A stretch of 64,000 nucleotides of DNA from Pseudomonas sp. DC1.2 (GTDB lineage Bacteria > Pseudomonadota > Gammaproteobacteria > Pseudomonadales > Pseudomonadaceae), in assembly GCF_034351645.1 (NCBI RefSeq), contig NZ_CP133782.1, positions 4,804,001 through 4,868,000 of the forward strand. Reading direction: 5' to 3'. How positions within the stretch are numbered: the stretch's first letter is position 1; the number at the start of each line of letters is the position of its first letter. Positions 56,096-64,000 of the stretch are shown here, piece after piece. Made by a program: the position numbers and the translations under genes. The notes under the pieces were generated by a model that was given only the letters and a program-made list of their open reading frames with translations, was not told the origin of the DNA and did no database searches.

Positions 56096-57133
56096 ATGAA
56101 ACTCGCCCCCGCCCAACTCGGTAAACACCTGCAAGGTACACTCGCGCCAGTCTATATCATCAGTGGCGATGACCCACTGCTGTGCCAGGAAGCGGCCGAC
56201 GCCATCCGCACCGCCGCCCGCCAGCAAGGCTTCGACGAGCGCCAGGTGTTTGCCGCCGACGCCAGTTTCGACTGGGGTACGCTGCTACAAGCCGGCGCCA
56301 GCATGTCGTTGTTCGCTGAAAAGCGTCTGCTGGAACTGCGCCTGCCCTCCGGCAAACCCGGCGACAAAGGCGCCGCTGCGTTCATCGAATATTGCTCACG
56401 ACCTGCCGAAGACACGGTGCTGCTAATCAGCCTGCCCAAGCTCGATGGCGCCGCCCAAAAGACCAAGTGGGGCAAGGCGTTGGTCGAAGGCGCACAGACC
56501 CAGTTTGTGCAGATCTGGCCGGTGGATGCCAACCAGTTGCCGAGCTGGATTCGCCAACGCTTGTCCCAGGCCGGCTTGTCTGCCAGCCAGGACGCGGTCG
56601 AACTGATCGCCGCCAGGGTCGAGGGCAACCTGCTGGCCGCCGCCCAGGAAATCGAAAAGCTCAAGCTAATGGCCGAGGGCGGTCAGATTACCGTCGAAAC
56701 CGTGCAAGCGGCAGTGGCCGACAGTGCGCGCTTCGACGTCTTCGGCCTGACCGACGCGATTCTTAACGGCGAAGCCGCTCACGCCTTGCGCATGCTCGAA
56801 GGACTGCGGGGCGAAGGGGTTGAACCTCCCGTGATTCTCTGGGCCCTGGCCCGAGAGCTGCGCCTGCTGGCGAACCTGGCGCTGCAATACAGCCAGGGTG
56901 TGCCGTTGGATAAAGCCTTCAGCCAGGCACGTCCACCGATCTGGGACAAACGCAAACCACTGATGAGCAAGGCCCTGCAACGCTACTCTGCGCAACGCTG
57001 GGCACAATTGTTGCTCGAAGCACAGCGCATTGATGCGCAGATCAAGGGTCAGGCAGCGGGTTCGCCATGGATGAGTTTGAGTCGTTTGTCGTTACTGATG
57101 GCTGGCCAACGGCTGATGTTGCCTGCCGAATAG
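56096..57133 (+). CDS. holA: DNA polymerase III delta subunit
   Basis: 345 residues, the clamp-loader subunit that opens the beta clamp. YIISGDDPLLCQEAADAIR opens domain I, and IWPVDANQLPSWI lies before domain II. FDVFGLTDAILNGEAAHALR is typical of domain III. The length is normal for HolA. It lies 39 bases after lptE. Confidence 0.95.
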   Translation: MKLAPAQLGKHLQGTLAPVYIISGDDPLLCQEAADAIRTAARQQGFDERQVFAADASFDWGTLLQAGASMSLFAEKRLLELRLPSGKPGDKGAAAFIEYCSRPAEDTVLLISLPKLDGAAQKTKWGKALVEGAQTQFVQIWPVDANQLPSWIRQRLSQAGLSASQDAVELIAARVEGNLLAAAQEIEKLKLMAEGGQITVETVQAAVADSARFDVFGLTDAILNGEAAHALRMLEGLRGEGVEPPVILWALARELRLLANLALQYSQGVPLDKAFSQARPPIWDKRKPLMSKALQRYSAQRWAQLLLEAQRIDAQIKGQAAGSPWMSLSRLSLLMAGQRLMLPAE

Positions 57134-57235
57134 GTTGTTGCGCCGGTCCTCTCCTACTCAATGCAGGACTGGACAGCGCCTCAACATCGGCAGATGATTT
57201 GCCTCGCAAAAACCACTCATCTGCGAGAAATCATC

Positions 57236-57400
57236 ATGAGCAAAAAGCCATCCAGGAATGGCCCCAACAAGGCCAAATCAATCATCGCCCAGCCACTGTT
57301 CCGCAGCCGTCAGGAACCCGCCGGCAAGGGCAAAGGCAGCTACCGCCGCGAAGCCTTCCAGTCTAATAGCTGGGAGGCTTCTTACTTTCTGGCCGCCTGA
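57236..57400 (+). CDS. arfA: Alternative ribosome-rescue factor ArfA
   Basis: 54 residues. The protein has the ArfA core: [19 protein letters not shown], followed after a gap by SNSWEAS (NWEA in E. coli). ArfA recruits RF2 to ribosomes stalled without a stop codon when trans-translation fails. A strong hairpin lies inside the reading frame at 57350-57381. In E. coli this arrangement yields a stop-less mRNA, so ArfA accumulates only when tmRNA is lacking. ATG 57236 is preceded by GAGAAA. The gap before it has an inverted repeat (CTCGCA ... TGCGAG) covering that site. Confidence 0.88.
   Translation: MSKKPSRNGPNKAKSIIAQPLFRSRQEPAGKGKGSYRREAFQSNSWEASYFLAA
57350..57381 (+). promoter_or_regulatory. 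Hairpin inside the arfA coding sequence
   Basis: GAAGCCTTCCAG (57350-57361) pairs with CTGGGAGGCTTC (57370-57381) with one G-U pair and an 8-base loop; TTACTTTCT follows. It can act as an intrinsic terminator or RNase III site, giving truncated arfA message ending 5-10 codons before the stop. Confidence 0.75.
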
Positions 57401-57461
57401 AGCAAAACCACCCTCCCCCGTGATAAGGTCGGCACCTGATTCGTATTCTCTGGACCTGTGC

Positions 57462-58784
57462 ATGCCCCTTTGTCTTTCCCGTCGTTGGCACCTTCGCCAA
57501 CTGATCGCTGCCTCCAGCCTCATTCTGCTTGTCGCCTGCGCGGAAAAACCAACCGCCGCCGACGCCCAACCGCTCCAGACCGTGCCCGTCACGACGGCCC
57601 CTGCGCTCATCCCGCCAGTGGTGCCAAGCGGTGACAACCTCGACATCCAGCCGACCCAGACCTTCGCCGAATGGCAAGCCGGTTTTCGCAAGGACGCTCT
57701 CGCCGCCGGCATCCGCGCCGATGTCTTTGACCGCGCGTTTGCCAATGTCAGCGTGGACATGAGCGTGATCCGCGCTGACCGCAGTCAGCCGGAATTTTCG
57801 CGCCCGGTGTGGGAATACCTCGACGGTGCCTTGTCACCGCTGCGGGTGCGCAAAGGTCAGGCGCTGATCAGCCAATACAGCGACGTTCTGCAGAGCATCG
57901 AGCAACGCTATGGTGTCGACCGTCAGGCACTGGTCGCGGTGTGGGGCATGGAAAGCAACTTCGGGCAATTCCAAGGCACAAAGTCGGTGATCAATTCGCT
58001 GGCGACGCTGGCCTATGAAGGCCGGCGTCCGGCATTTGCACACGCACAACTGATCGCCGCCCTGCAGATCCTGCAACATGGCGATATCGAGCCCGAGAAG
58101 ATGCTGGGCTCCTGGGCCGGCGCGATGGGCCAGACGCAGTTCATTCCGACCACCTACAACACCCATGCGGTGGATTTTGACGGTAAAGGTCGCCGCGACA
58201 TCTGGGGCAGCCCGACCGATGCGCTCGCCTCCACCGCGCACTATTTGCAAAGCTCCGGCTGGCAGAAAGGCCAGCCGTGGGGTTTCGAAGTGCAATTGGC
58301 CAGCGGTTTCAATTATTCGCTGGCTGATGGGGCGATTCGCAAGAGCGTCGCCGAATGGCTGCAAATGGGCGTCACGTTGCCCAATGGCAGACAGATTCCT
58401 ACAGGCTCCGAACACCTGTCTGCGGCCCTGCTGCTGCCAGCGGGCTATCGCGGGCCAGCGTTCCTGATCCTCGATAATTTCCGCGCAATCCTCAAGTACA
58501 ACAACTCGTCGTCCTATGCCTTGGCCGTGAGTCTGCTATCTGAACGATTCAACGGTGCAGGCTTGATCAACGGTATGTGGCCCAAAGATGATTTGCCTTT
58601 GAGTCGCACTGAACGGATCGAACTACAAAACCTGCTGAGCGCCCGCAACTACGATGCGGGCACTGCTGACGGGATTATCGGCGCCAACACCCGCAAAGCG
58701 ATTCGCATCGCGCAGCAGTCGTTTGGCTGGCCGGCGGATGGCTACCCGACACATCAGTTGCTGGACGCACTGCGCAATCGTTAA
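57462..58784 (+). CDS. Membrane-bound lytic murein transglycosylase, MltB family
   Basis: 440 residues. The lipobox LLVAC puts the lipid on Cys26. The SLT domain (about 65-365) holds the catalytic Glu164 in WGMESNFG, and [13 protein letters not shown] is a family motif. A C-terminal peptidoglycan-binding domain (about 375-438) has [18 protein letters not shown]. It cleaves glycan strands to 1,6-anhydro products at the inner face of the outer membrane. The start at 57462 was set by the signal peptide. Confidence 0.93.
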   Translation: MPLCLSRRWHLRQLIAASSLILLVACAEKPTAADAQPLQTVPVTTAPALIPPVVPSGDNLDIQPTQTFAEWQAGFRKDALAAGIRADVFDRAFANVSVDMSVIRADRSQPEFSRPVWEYLDGALSPLRVRKGQALISQYSDVLQSIEQRYGVDRQALVAVWGMESNFGQFQGTKSVINSLATLAYEGRRPAFAHAQLIAALQILQHGDIEPEKMLGSWAGAMGQTQFIPTTYNTHAVDFDGKGRRDIWGSPTDALASTAHYLQSSGWQKGQPWGFEVQLASGFNYSLADGAIRKSVAEWLQMGVTLPNGRQIPTGSEHLSAALLLPAGYRGPAFLILDNFRAILKYNNSSSYALAVSLLSERFNGAGLINGMWPKDDLPLSRTERIELQNLLSARNYDAGTADGIIGANTRKAIRIAQQSFGWPADGYPTHQLLDALRNR

Positions 58785-58790
58785 AGGCTT

Positions 58791-58853
58791 AGCGAGCAAG
58801 CTTGCTCCCAGCAGTGACCGGGTTCGGCCAAATGTGTGGGAGCTTGCTCGCGA
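58791..58853. repeat. REP doublet in inverted orientation
   Basis: AGCGAGCAAGCTTGCTCCCA (58791-58810) and TGTGGGAGCTTGCTCGCGA (58835-58853) are two copies of the GTGGGAGC...TTGCTCGC Pseudomonas REP in opposite orientation. They can fold into a long stem-loop. They lie between the transglycosylase and the convergent ldcA gene. Confidence 0.8.
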
Positions 58854-58878
58854 CGACGGACGCTCAGGCAAGCGAGCG

Positions 58879-59829
58879 CTAACCTCTGATCACGACATCT
58901 TGCTCCAACACCAACACCTTATTCCCCGCATCCAGGCGCACCAACGCGCCCATGGGTAACGTCAGGTTCGGATCGCAATGACCGCTGCGCCACCCCGCCA
59001 ACACCGGAATCCGCAACGGCTCGAAAGTTTGCTTGAGCAGTCGAGCAAGCGCTTCGGCATCCACCCCCGCGACGTCCCCCACCAGAACCCCTCGCAGCTT
59101 GTGCAGCGTGCCAGCCAAGCGCAAGTGCGTCAGTAATCGATCAATGCGATACAGCGGCTCATTGACGTCCTCGATGAATAGAATCACGCCTTCGGCGTCG
59201 ATTTCGTAAGGCGTGCCCATGGTCGCAGCGATCATCGACAAATTCCCTCCCAGCAAACGCCCATGAGCAATGCCAGGCTCGATCGTGGTCAACGGGTAGG
59301 CGACCGGGTGCTTTAGCTCGCTGCCGGCTTTCAGCTGCCCACGCAGCATGCTGAAGAAAGAGGATTCAGTCGGTTGCTGTTTGCCGCCCAGCAGATCGGC
59401 GTTGAGTAACGGCCCGTGGAAGGTTACGAAGCCCGCATACCGACTGATGGCCAGGTGCAGCGCCGTGATGTCGCTGTAACCGACGAACGGCTTGGCGTTG
59501 CTGCGCAACAAATCGAAGTCGATGCGATCGAGCAACCGAGGGGTGCCGTAACCTCCGCGTAGGCAGATGATGGCATCGACATCCCTGTCGGCAAAGGCCG
59601 CGTGCAGGTCATCGAGCCGCACATCGTCGCTGCCCGCCAGATAGCCGTCTTGCTCGTAAACGCCGGGGAATACCCGCAGCGAATAACCTCGGGCGCGTAT
59701 CCATTGCACCGCTTTGACCGTGTCCAGTGCTGCCGGACCGGCAGGCGCAATGACGCCGATCAGCCCTTCAGACGGCAAAGCCGGGACGGGGACGTGAGGA
59801 CAAAGGGTATGGGGCGGTCGAACAGTCAT
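58879..59829 (-). CDS. ldcA: Muramoyltetrapeptide LD-carboxypeptidase
   Basis: 316 residues, peptidase S66 family; it removes the terminal D-Ala from muropeptide tetrapeptides in the cytoplasm during cell-wall recycling. The catalytic Ser lies in VGYSDITALH, the Glu in FIEDVNEPLYRIDR and the His in GHCDPNLTLPMG. AGGGAG lies 8 bases before ATG 59829; ATG 59847 is an alternative. The transglycosylase opposite it makes the substrate for this pathway. Confidence 0.93.
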   Translation of the reverse strand: MTVRPPHTLCPHVPVPALPSEGLIGVIAPAGPAALDTVKAVQWIRARGYSLRVFPGVYEQDGYLAGSDDVRLDDLHAAFADRDVDAIICLRGGYGTPRLLDRIDFDLLRSNAKPFVGYSDITALHLAISRYAGFVTFHGPLLNADLLGGKQQPTESSFFSMLRGQLKAGSELKHPVAYPLTTIEPGIAHGRLLGGNLSMIAATMGTPYEIDAEGVILFIEDVNEPLYRIDRLLTHLRLAGTLHKLRGVLVGDVAGVDAEALARLLKQTFEPLRIPVLAGWRSGHCDPNLTLPMGALVRLDAGNKVLVLEQDVVIRG

Positions 59830-59950
59830 CCATGAATCTCCCTGCATGAAAACATCAGCACACAGTAGTCAGGAACGGGGGAAAACAGAAGAGGGGCTGT
59901 CCCCCCGCACAGCGCAGGAAAAGACTATAGGTCACGTAGGCAAGGCCATA

Positions 59951-59989
59951 AAAACGCCCGCAAGGCTCGATAAGCCTTGCGGGCGTTTT
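59951..59989. terminator. Strong intrinsic terminator of the lip operon
   Basis: A 17-base perfect arm (59951-59967, core GCCCGCAAGGCT) pairs with 59973-59989 around CGATA. A-tracts and T-tracts on both sides make it work in both directions. It lies 20 bases beyond the lipA stop. Confidence 0.92.
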
Positions 59990-60008
59990 TTGTCTTTCTG
60001 ATCGCCGA

Positions 60009-61037
60009 TCAGGACAAAGACGACATCAGCTCGGCCTTGACCAATTTCGCCTGCTCGTCAGCATGGTACGAGGAACGTACCAGTGGGCCCGACGCAACGT
60101 TTTTGAAGCCCATTTTGTAGCCTTCCTCAGCGAACCAGGCGAACACATCCGGGTGGACGAAACGCTCGACCGGCAGGTGGCTGCGGGACGGTTGCAGGTA
60201 TTGGCCCAGGGTCAGCATATCGATGTCGTGTTCGCGCATGCGCTTCATGACTTCGATCACTTCTTCGTCGGTTTCGCCCAGACCCAGCATCAGACCCGAC
60301 TTGGTAGGGATGTGCGGCATCATCTGCTTGAAGCGTTGCAGCAGGGTCAGCGACCACTGGTAGTCCGAACCCGGACGCGCAGCCTTGTAGAGGCGCGGCA
60401 CGGTTTCCAGGTTGTGGTTGAACACATCAGGTGGCTCAGCGGCAGTGATTTCCAGCGCTACGTCCATGCGCCCACGGTAGTCCGGAACCAGGGTTTCGAG
60501 CTGCACGTTCGGCGACAGCTTGCGGATCTCACGGATGCAATCGGCAAAGTGCTGGGCACCGCCGTCACGCAGGTCGTCGCGATCCACCGAGGTGATCACC
60601 ACGTACTTGAGTTTCAGGTCGGCGATGGCGATGGCCAGGCTCTGCGGTTCGTTGACGTCCAATGGCTTCGGACGACCGTGGCCGACGTCGCAAAACGGGC
60701 AGCGACGGGTGCAGATGTCGCCCATGATCATGAACGTCGCGGTGCCACCGGAGAAGCATTCGCCCAGGTTCGGGCAGGATGCTTCTTCACACACGCTGTG
60801 CAGTTTGTGTTTGCGCAGCAGAGCCTTGATGCGGTCGACTTCCGGGGAAACCGGGATGCGCACGCGAATCCAGTCGGGTTTCTTTGGCAGCTCAGTCGTC
60901 GGAATGATCTTCACCGGGATGCGTGCAACCTTCTCGGCGCCGCGCAGCTTGACGCCGGCTTCAACCTTGGCACGCGGGGCCGGGCGCTCGGTGACATCCA
61001 GCGTCGGGATCATGGTTTGCACTGCATCAGTAGTCAT
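60009..61037 (-). CDS. lipA: Lipoyl synthase
   Basis: 342 residues, radical SAM. The sacrificial cluster cysteines are in [14 protein letters not shown], and the SAM cluster in CTRRCPFC (C-x3-C-x2-C). The C-terminal RSSY motif ([10 protein letters not shown]) is present. It inserts two sulfurs into octanoyl groups on E2 and H proteins. The ATG is 1 base after the lipB stop. Confidence 0.97.
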   Translation of the reverse strand: MTTDAVQTMIPTLDVTERPAPRAKVEAGVKLRGAEKVARIPVKIIPTTELPKKPDWIRVRIPVSPEVDRIKALLRKHKLHSVCEEASCPNLGECFSGGTATFMIMGDICTRRCPFCDVGHGRPKPLDVNEPQSLAIAIADLKLKYVVITSVDRDDLRDGGAQHFADCIREIRKLSPNVQLETLVPDYRGRMDVALEITAAEPPDVFNHNLETVPRLYKAARPGSDYQWSLTLLQRFKQMMPHIPTKSGLMLGLGETDEEVIEVMKRMREHDIDMLTLGQYLQPSRSHLPVERFVHPDVFAWFAEEGYKMGFKNVASGPLVRSSYHADEQAKLVKAELMSSLS

Positions 61038-61038
61038 A

Positions 61039-61686
61039 TCAGTCGATTCCGCCCGTTAGGGTCGTCTGCTCAGCATAGTCGAGGTGTTTGACGAGCTGCG
61101 CGCGCAGCCGGGCACTTACCTCGGCAAATTCAATCGATCCTGCGTGATCGCTCAGCTGGGTCATCGCCAGCCCGGCGTAGCCGCAGGGATTAATTCGTCG
61201 AAACGGTTCCAGGTTCATGTCCACGTTCAGTGCCAGGCCATGAAAGGAGCAACCGTGGCGGATCCGCAGACCCAGAGAAGCGATTTTCGCCCCGTCGACG
61301 TAGACGCCCGGTGCATCCGGCTTCGCAGCGGCGCTCACGCCGTAGCTGGCCAGCAACGCGATCAGGCACTGCTCCATGCGGGTGACCAGGTCACGCACAC
61401 CGAAACCCAGCTTGCGCACGTCCAGCAACAGGTACGCCACTAATTGGCCGGGGCCGTGATAGGTCACCTGGCCACCGCGATCGACCTGCACCACCGCAAT
61501 ATCGCCGGGGAGCAATAGATGCTCGGCCTTGCCGGCCTGCCCCTGGGTGAACACGGGCAGGTGTTCCACCAGCCAAATCTCGTCAGCCGCGTCGGTTCCG
61601 CGTTCATTGGTGAAGCGTTGCATGGCATGCCAGACCGGCTCATAAGCCATCTGGCCAAGCTCGCGAAAGCCCAGCGTGCCAGACAT
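61039..61686 (-). CDS. lipB: Octanoyl-(acyl-carrier-protein) transferase
   Basis: 215 residues. The catalytic Lys lies in [12 protein letters not shown], the Cys in [12 protein letters not shown], and [17 protein letters not shown] is the active-site loop. It moves octanoate from ACP to lipoyl domains, the substrate for LipA. The start at 61686 shares a base with the YbeD stop (TGATG). Confidence 0.96.
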   Translation of the reverse strand: MSGTLGFRELGQMAYEPVWHAMQRFTNERGTDAADEIWLVEHLPVFTQGQAGKAEHLLLPGDIAVVQVDRGGQVTYHGPGQLVAYLLLDVRKLGFGVRDLVTRMEQCLIALLASYGVSAAAKPDAPGVYVDGAKIASLGLRIRHGCSFHGLALNVDMNLEPFRRINPCGYAGLAMTQLSDHAGSIEFAEVSARLRAQLVKHLDYAEQTTLTGGID

Positions 61687-61961
61687 CACAGCACCATATG
61701 CACGAAACCGGTGGCGCGTAACTCGCTGTTGATGTCGTACAACTGGTCTTGACCGGTGGCGACAATGTGCAACTGGATAGTGGTGTACTTCCCGTTGCTG
61801 CTTTGACGCTCGTCCACACGTTCATCGTTGATCGTCGCGTGTTTCTTGACGATGTCGATGATCTTTTGCTTGATGTCGACAATGGTGTCGCCGATCACTT
61901 TGATCGGGTAATCATTGGCAGGGAATTCGATTTTTGGCGCCTTTACTTCGGTATCGGTCAT
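61686..61961 (-). CDS. ybeD: DUF493 protein YbeD
   Basis: 91 residues; the ACT-like fold family DUF493. [20 protein letters not shown] opens it, and [17 protein letters not shown] closes the core. It is often called a lipoate regulatory protein from its location before lipB; direct proof is lacking. It is translationally coupled to lipB. Confidence 0.94.
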   Translation of the reverse strand: MTDTEVKAPKIEFPANDYPIKVIGDTIVDIKQKIIDIVKKHATINDERVDERQSSNGKYTTIQLHIVATGQDQLYDINSELRATGFVHMVL

Positions 61962-62041
61962 GGCGTAACGGCCTCGTAAGCCGTGGCAACGGACATGGTC
62001 CCGCTCCGGATTGGAACGGGCCCATGCAGGTCCACACTAAT

Positions 62042-63199
62042 TCAGTTGAACAAGCCGTAGAAGAATAGACGGATGCTATCCCACATGCGGCGGAAGATAC
62101 CACCTTCCTCGACAGCGTCCAGCGCGATCAGGTTGGCGCTGTGCACCACCTTGTCGTCCAGTTTCACTTCGACTTTACCGATTACGTCGCCCTTGGCGAT
62201 TGGCGCAACCAGTTGCGGGTTCATGGTCATGCTGGCGGCAAGCTTCTTCAACTGGCCTTTTGGCAGGGTCATGGTCAGGTCTTCAGCCAGGCCGGCCTTG
62301 ACTTGATTAGTGGTGCCTTTCCAGACAGGAGCCTGCGCCAGCTCGGCGCCTTTCTGATAGAAGGTCTGGGTTTCGAAAAAGCGGAAACCATAAGTCAGCA
62401 ACTTCTGGGTTTCGGTAGCACGAGCCACTTCGCTGTTGGTGCCGAAAACCACGGCGATCAGGCGCATGCCATCACGTACAGCGGACGACACCATGCAGTA
62501 GCCAGCTTCGTCGGTGTGACCTGTTTTCAGACCATCGACGGTCTTGTCGCGCCACAGCAGCAGGTTGCGGTTAGGTTGCTTGATGCCGTTCCAGAAGAAC
62601 TCTTTCTGCGAGTAGATCGCATAGTGAGCTGGGTCTTCGTGGATGATCGCGCGAGCCAGCAACGACATGTCGTGAGCCGACGAGTAGTGCTCCGGGTTCG
62701 GCAGGCCGGTCGGGTTCATAAAGTGGCTGTTGGTCATACCCAGGTCGCCGGCCGTCTTGTTCATCATGTCGGCGAACGCATCTTCGCTGCCGGCGATGTG
62801 CTCCGAGAGCGCAACACTGGCGTCGTTACCCGACTGGATGATGATGCCGTGCAGCAGGTCGCTGACAGTCACCTGCGACCCAACCTTGATGAACATCCGC
62901 GAACCGCCGGTACGCCAGGCATTTTCGCTGACGGTAACCGGATCGTTTTCGCCGATCTGGCCACGACGGATTTCCAGCGTCGCGATGTAAGCGGTCATCA
63001 GCTTGGTCAGGCTGGCCGGCGGCAGACGCTGGTCACCGTTGTTCTCTACCAGCACGTTGCCGCTGCTGGCGTCCATGAGCACGTAGGATTTAGCGGCCAG
63101 TTGCGGTGGCGACGGCATCATCTCTACCGCAAATGCGGCAGGAGTGATGAACAGCGGGACTAGCAGGCACAGGCGTTTGGCAAAGGTGGTGATGTTCAT
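62042..63199 (-). CDS. dacA: D-alanyl-D-alanine carboxypeptidase (PBP5/6 type)
   Basis: 385 residues. Signal peptide 1-24. The serine peptidase motifs are SLTK with Ser63 and Lys66, SGN in IIQSGNDASVAL and KTG in LKTGHTDEAG. The C-terminal beta domain (about 280-365) precedes an amphipathic anchor (MWDSIRLFFYGLFN) that ties it to the inner membrane. It trims pentapeptides in peptidoglycan. The gene between rlpA and ybeD has this place in most pseudomonads. Confidence 0.96.
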   Translation of the reverse strand: MNITTFAKRLCLLVPLFITPAAFAVEMMPSPPQLAAKSYVLMDASSGNVLVENNGDQRLPPASLTKLMTAYIATLEIRRGQIGENDPVTVSENAWRTGGSRMFIKVGSQVTVSDLLHGIIIQSGNDASVALSEHIAGSEDAFADMMNKTAGDLGMTNSHFMNPTGLPNPEHYSSAHDMSLLARAIIHEDPAHYAIYSQKEFFWNGIKQPNRNLLLWRDKTVDGLKTGHTDEAGYCMVSSAVRDGMRLIAVVFGTNSEVARATETQKLLTYGFRFFETQTFYQKGAELAQAPVWKGTTNQVKAGLAEDLTMTLPKGQLKKLAASMTMNPQLVAPIAKGDVIGKVEVKLDDKVVHSANLIALDAVEEGGIFRRMWDSIRLFFYGLFN

Positions 63200-63385
63200 C
63201 CGTCTCTCGAAATCGCTAATGGAAACTTGCCCAAGGGCAAAACTTTATTCAGACAGCCTTCTAAAGGGCCATCGCGTGTTCAGTTGCTCACTCTGTAACC
63301 CTTGCCGGGCTTTTGTTCTTTAACGAGCCAACAACCAGGTTCACCCCCCAAAACCGCAAGCGAACCTTCAATCAAGTACTGCGTA

Positions 63386-64000
63386 TTACTCGGCAGTCAC
63401 CAGGCTCGGCGAACCGAGATTGGCCATCCGCACACTGTTCTGCACTTGCTGAATCTCACCCTGAGAACCGATCGGCCCCAAGCGTACCCGATGCAGTGTC
63501 TGCTGGTTGCGCACGATCGAGCTGATGAACACCGGAGCGCTCACCATCCCGCTGAGCTTGGACCTCAGGAGTTCTGCAGCGTCCGGGTTGGCGAACGCGC
63601 CCACCTGCAGATACTGGCCAGACGCTGGTACAGAACCGTTTTTTTTTGCATCAATCTGCACCGGCACAACGGCCGCGGCATGCTGCTGCGGCGGCGGAGT
63701 CCACTGCTCGACGGTCCCCGCAGAAGCGGTAATTGTCGGCGCGGCATTTTGCGCTATTTGTGGCTCGTTAAGCATCAACGGCGCCGGACGTCCTTTCTGT
63801 GCCCACCACTCCTGTGGGTCGATGCCTTCAACCTTGACCCGTGCCGTACCGATCTCTGCATAGCCGAGCTTTTTGGCGGCAGCGTAGGACAAGTCGATGA
63901 TTCGATCCGAATAGAACGGTCCACGGTCGTTAACGCGCAGAATTACGCTCTTGTTGTTGTCCAGGTTCGTCACCCGAACATAACTTGGCAGTGGCAGTGT
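63386..64000 (-). CDS. rlpA: Septal ring lytic transglycosylase RlpA, C-terminal part
   Basis: The last 204 residues are present; the start lies beyond base 64000. The double-psi barrel ends with LPSYVRVTNLDNNKSVILRV followed by NDRGPFYSDRIIDLSYAAA, which includes the catalytic Asp. A Pro/Gln-rich linker leads to a SPOR domain (about the last 75 residues, YLQVGAFANPDAAELLRSKL) that binds denuded glycan at the division site. RlpA of P. aeruginosa cleaves naked glycan strands. Confidence 0.95.
   Translation of the reverse strand, partial: TLPLPSYVRVTNLDNNKSVILRVNDRGPFYSDRIIDLSYAAAKKLGYAEIGTARVKVEGIDPQEWWAQKGRPAPLMLNEPQIAQNAAPTITASAGTVEQWTPPPQQHAAAVVPVQIDAKKNGSVPASGQYLQVGAFANPDAAELLRSKLSGMVSAPVFISSIVRNQQTLHRVRLGPIGSQGEIQQVQNSVRMANLGSPSLVTAE

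Noticed and set aside
60063..61091. 342-codon plus-strand frame opposite lipA
   Set aside because: It is a shadow of a certain gene, with His/Arg-rich composition and no domain.
62141..63163. 340-codon plus-strand frame opposite dacA
   Set aside because: Same reason; all motifs belong to the minus strand.

Overview
This 64 kb window is chromosomal DNA of a fluorescent-group Pseudomonas. It is GC-rich and dense in genes. It carries several gene blocks with the order usual in pseudomonads: thiD-thiE-hemL, miaB-ybeZ-ybeY-corC-lnt, leuS-lptE-holA and rlpA-dacA-ybeD-lipB-lipA. It also has REP-type palindromes built on GTGGGAGC...GCTCCCAC and on GCGTTCCCACGC. I see no rRNA, tRNA, CRISPR array, prophage or insertion sequence.

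Layout. 1-2500: the end of a molybdenum hydroxylase operon (FAD and 2Fe-2S subunits), a DJ-1-like protein without its catalytic residues, and a small secreted protein. 2.7-5.1 kb: a purine permease coupled to trmA. 5.3-11 kb: a quinate/shikimate-type catabolic cluster with type II dehydroquinase, an NAD-type shikimate dehydrogenase, a TetR regulator, the two-domain dehydroshikimate dehydratase QuiC and an MFS transporter. It converts hydroaromatic acids to protocatechuate. 11-15 kb: a decaying accessory region. An EamA transporter, an IclR regulator and an aldo/keto reductase are intact, but three genes between them (Gfo/Idh oxidoreductase, TIM-barrel isomerase, FAD-dependent dehydrogenase) survive only as deleted, frameshifted remnants.

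15-35 kb: mainly housekeeping and unlinked genes (metallopeptidase, hydrolases, tesB, GNAT, histone-deacetylase-like enzyme, flavoprotein, rhlE, EamA exporter, an exonuclease/NYN pair, hrpB, a cation-diffusion facilitator). It also holds an Lrp-type regulator whose divergent target seems to have been lost. 35-45 kb: rluE, amn, an AidB-type acyl-CoA dehydrogenase, a 7TM hybrid histidine kinase and the thiamine/heme operon. 45-64 kb: core envelope, tRNA and lipoate genes, with a 54-codon arfA carrying a hairpin inside its coding sequence.

Most of the window is well understood. The points most worth following up are the pseudogene cluster around the IclR gene, the substituted DJ-1 protein, the arfA hairpin, the four DnaA-box-like sites near 20.4 kb, and the probable operon scar beside the Lrp gene.
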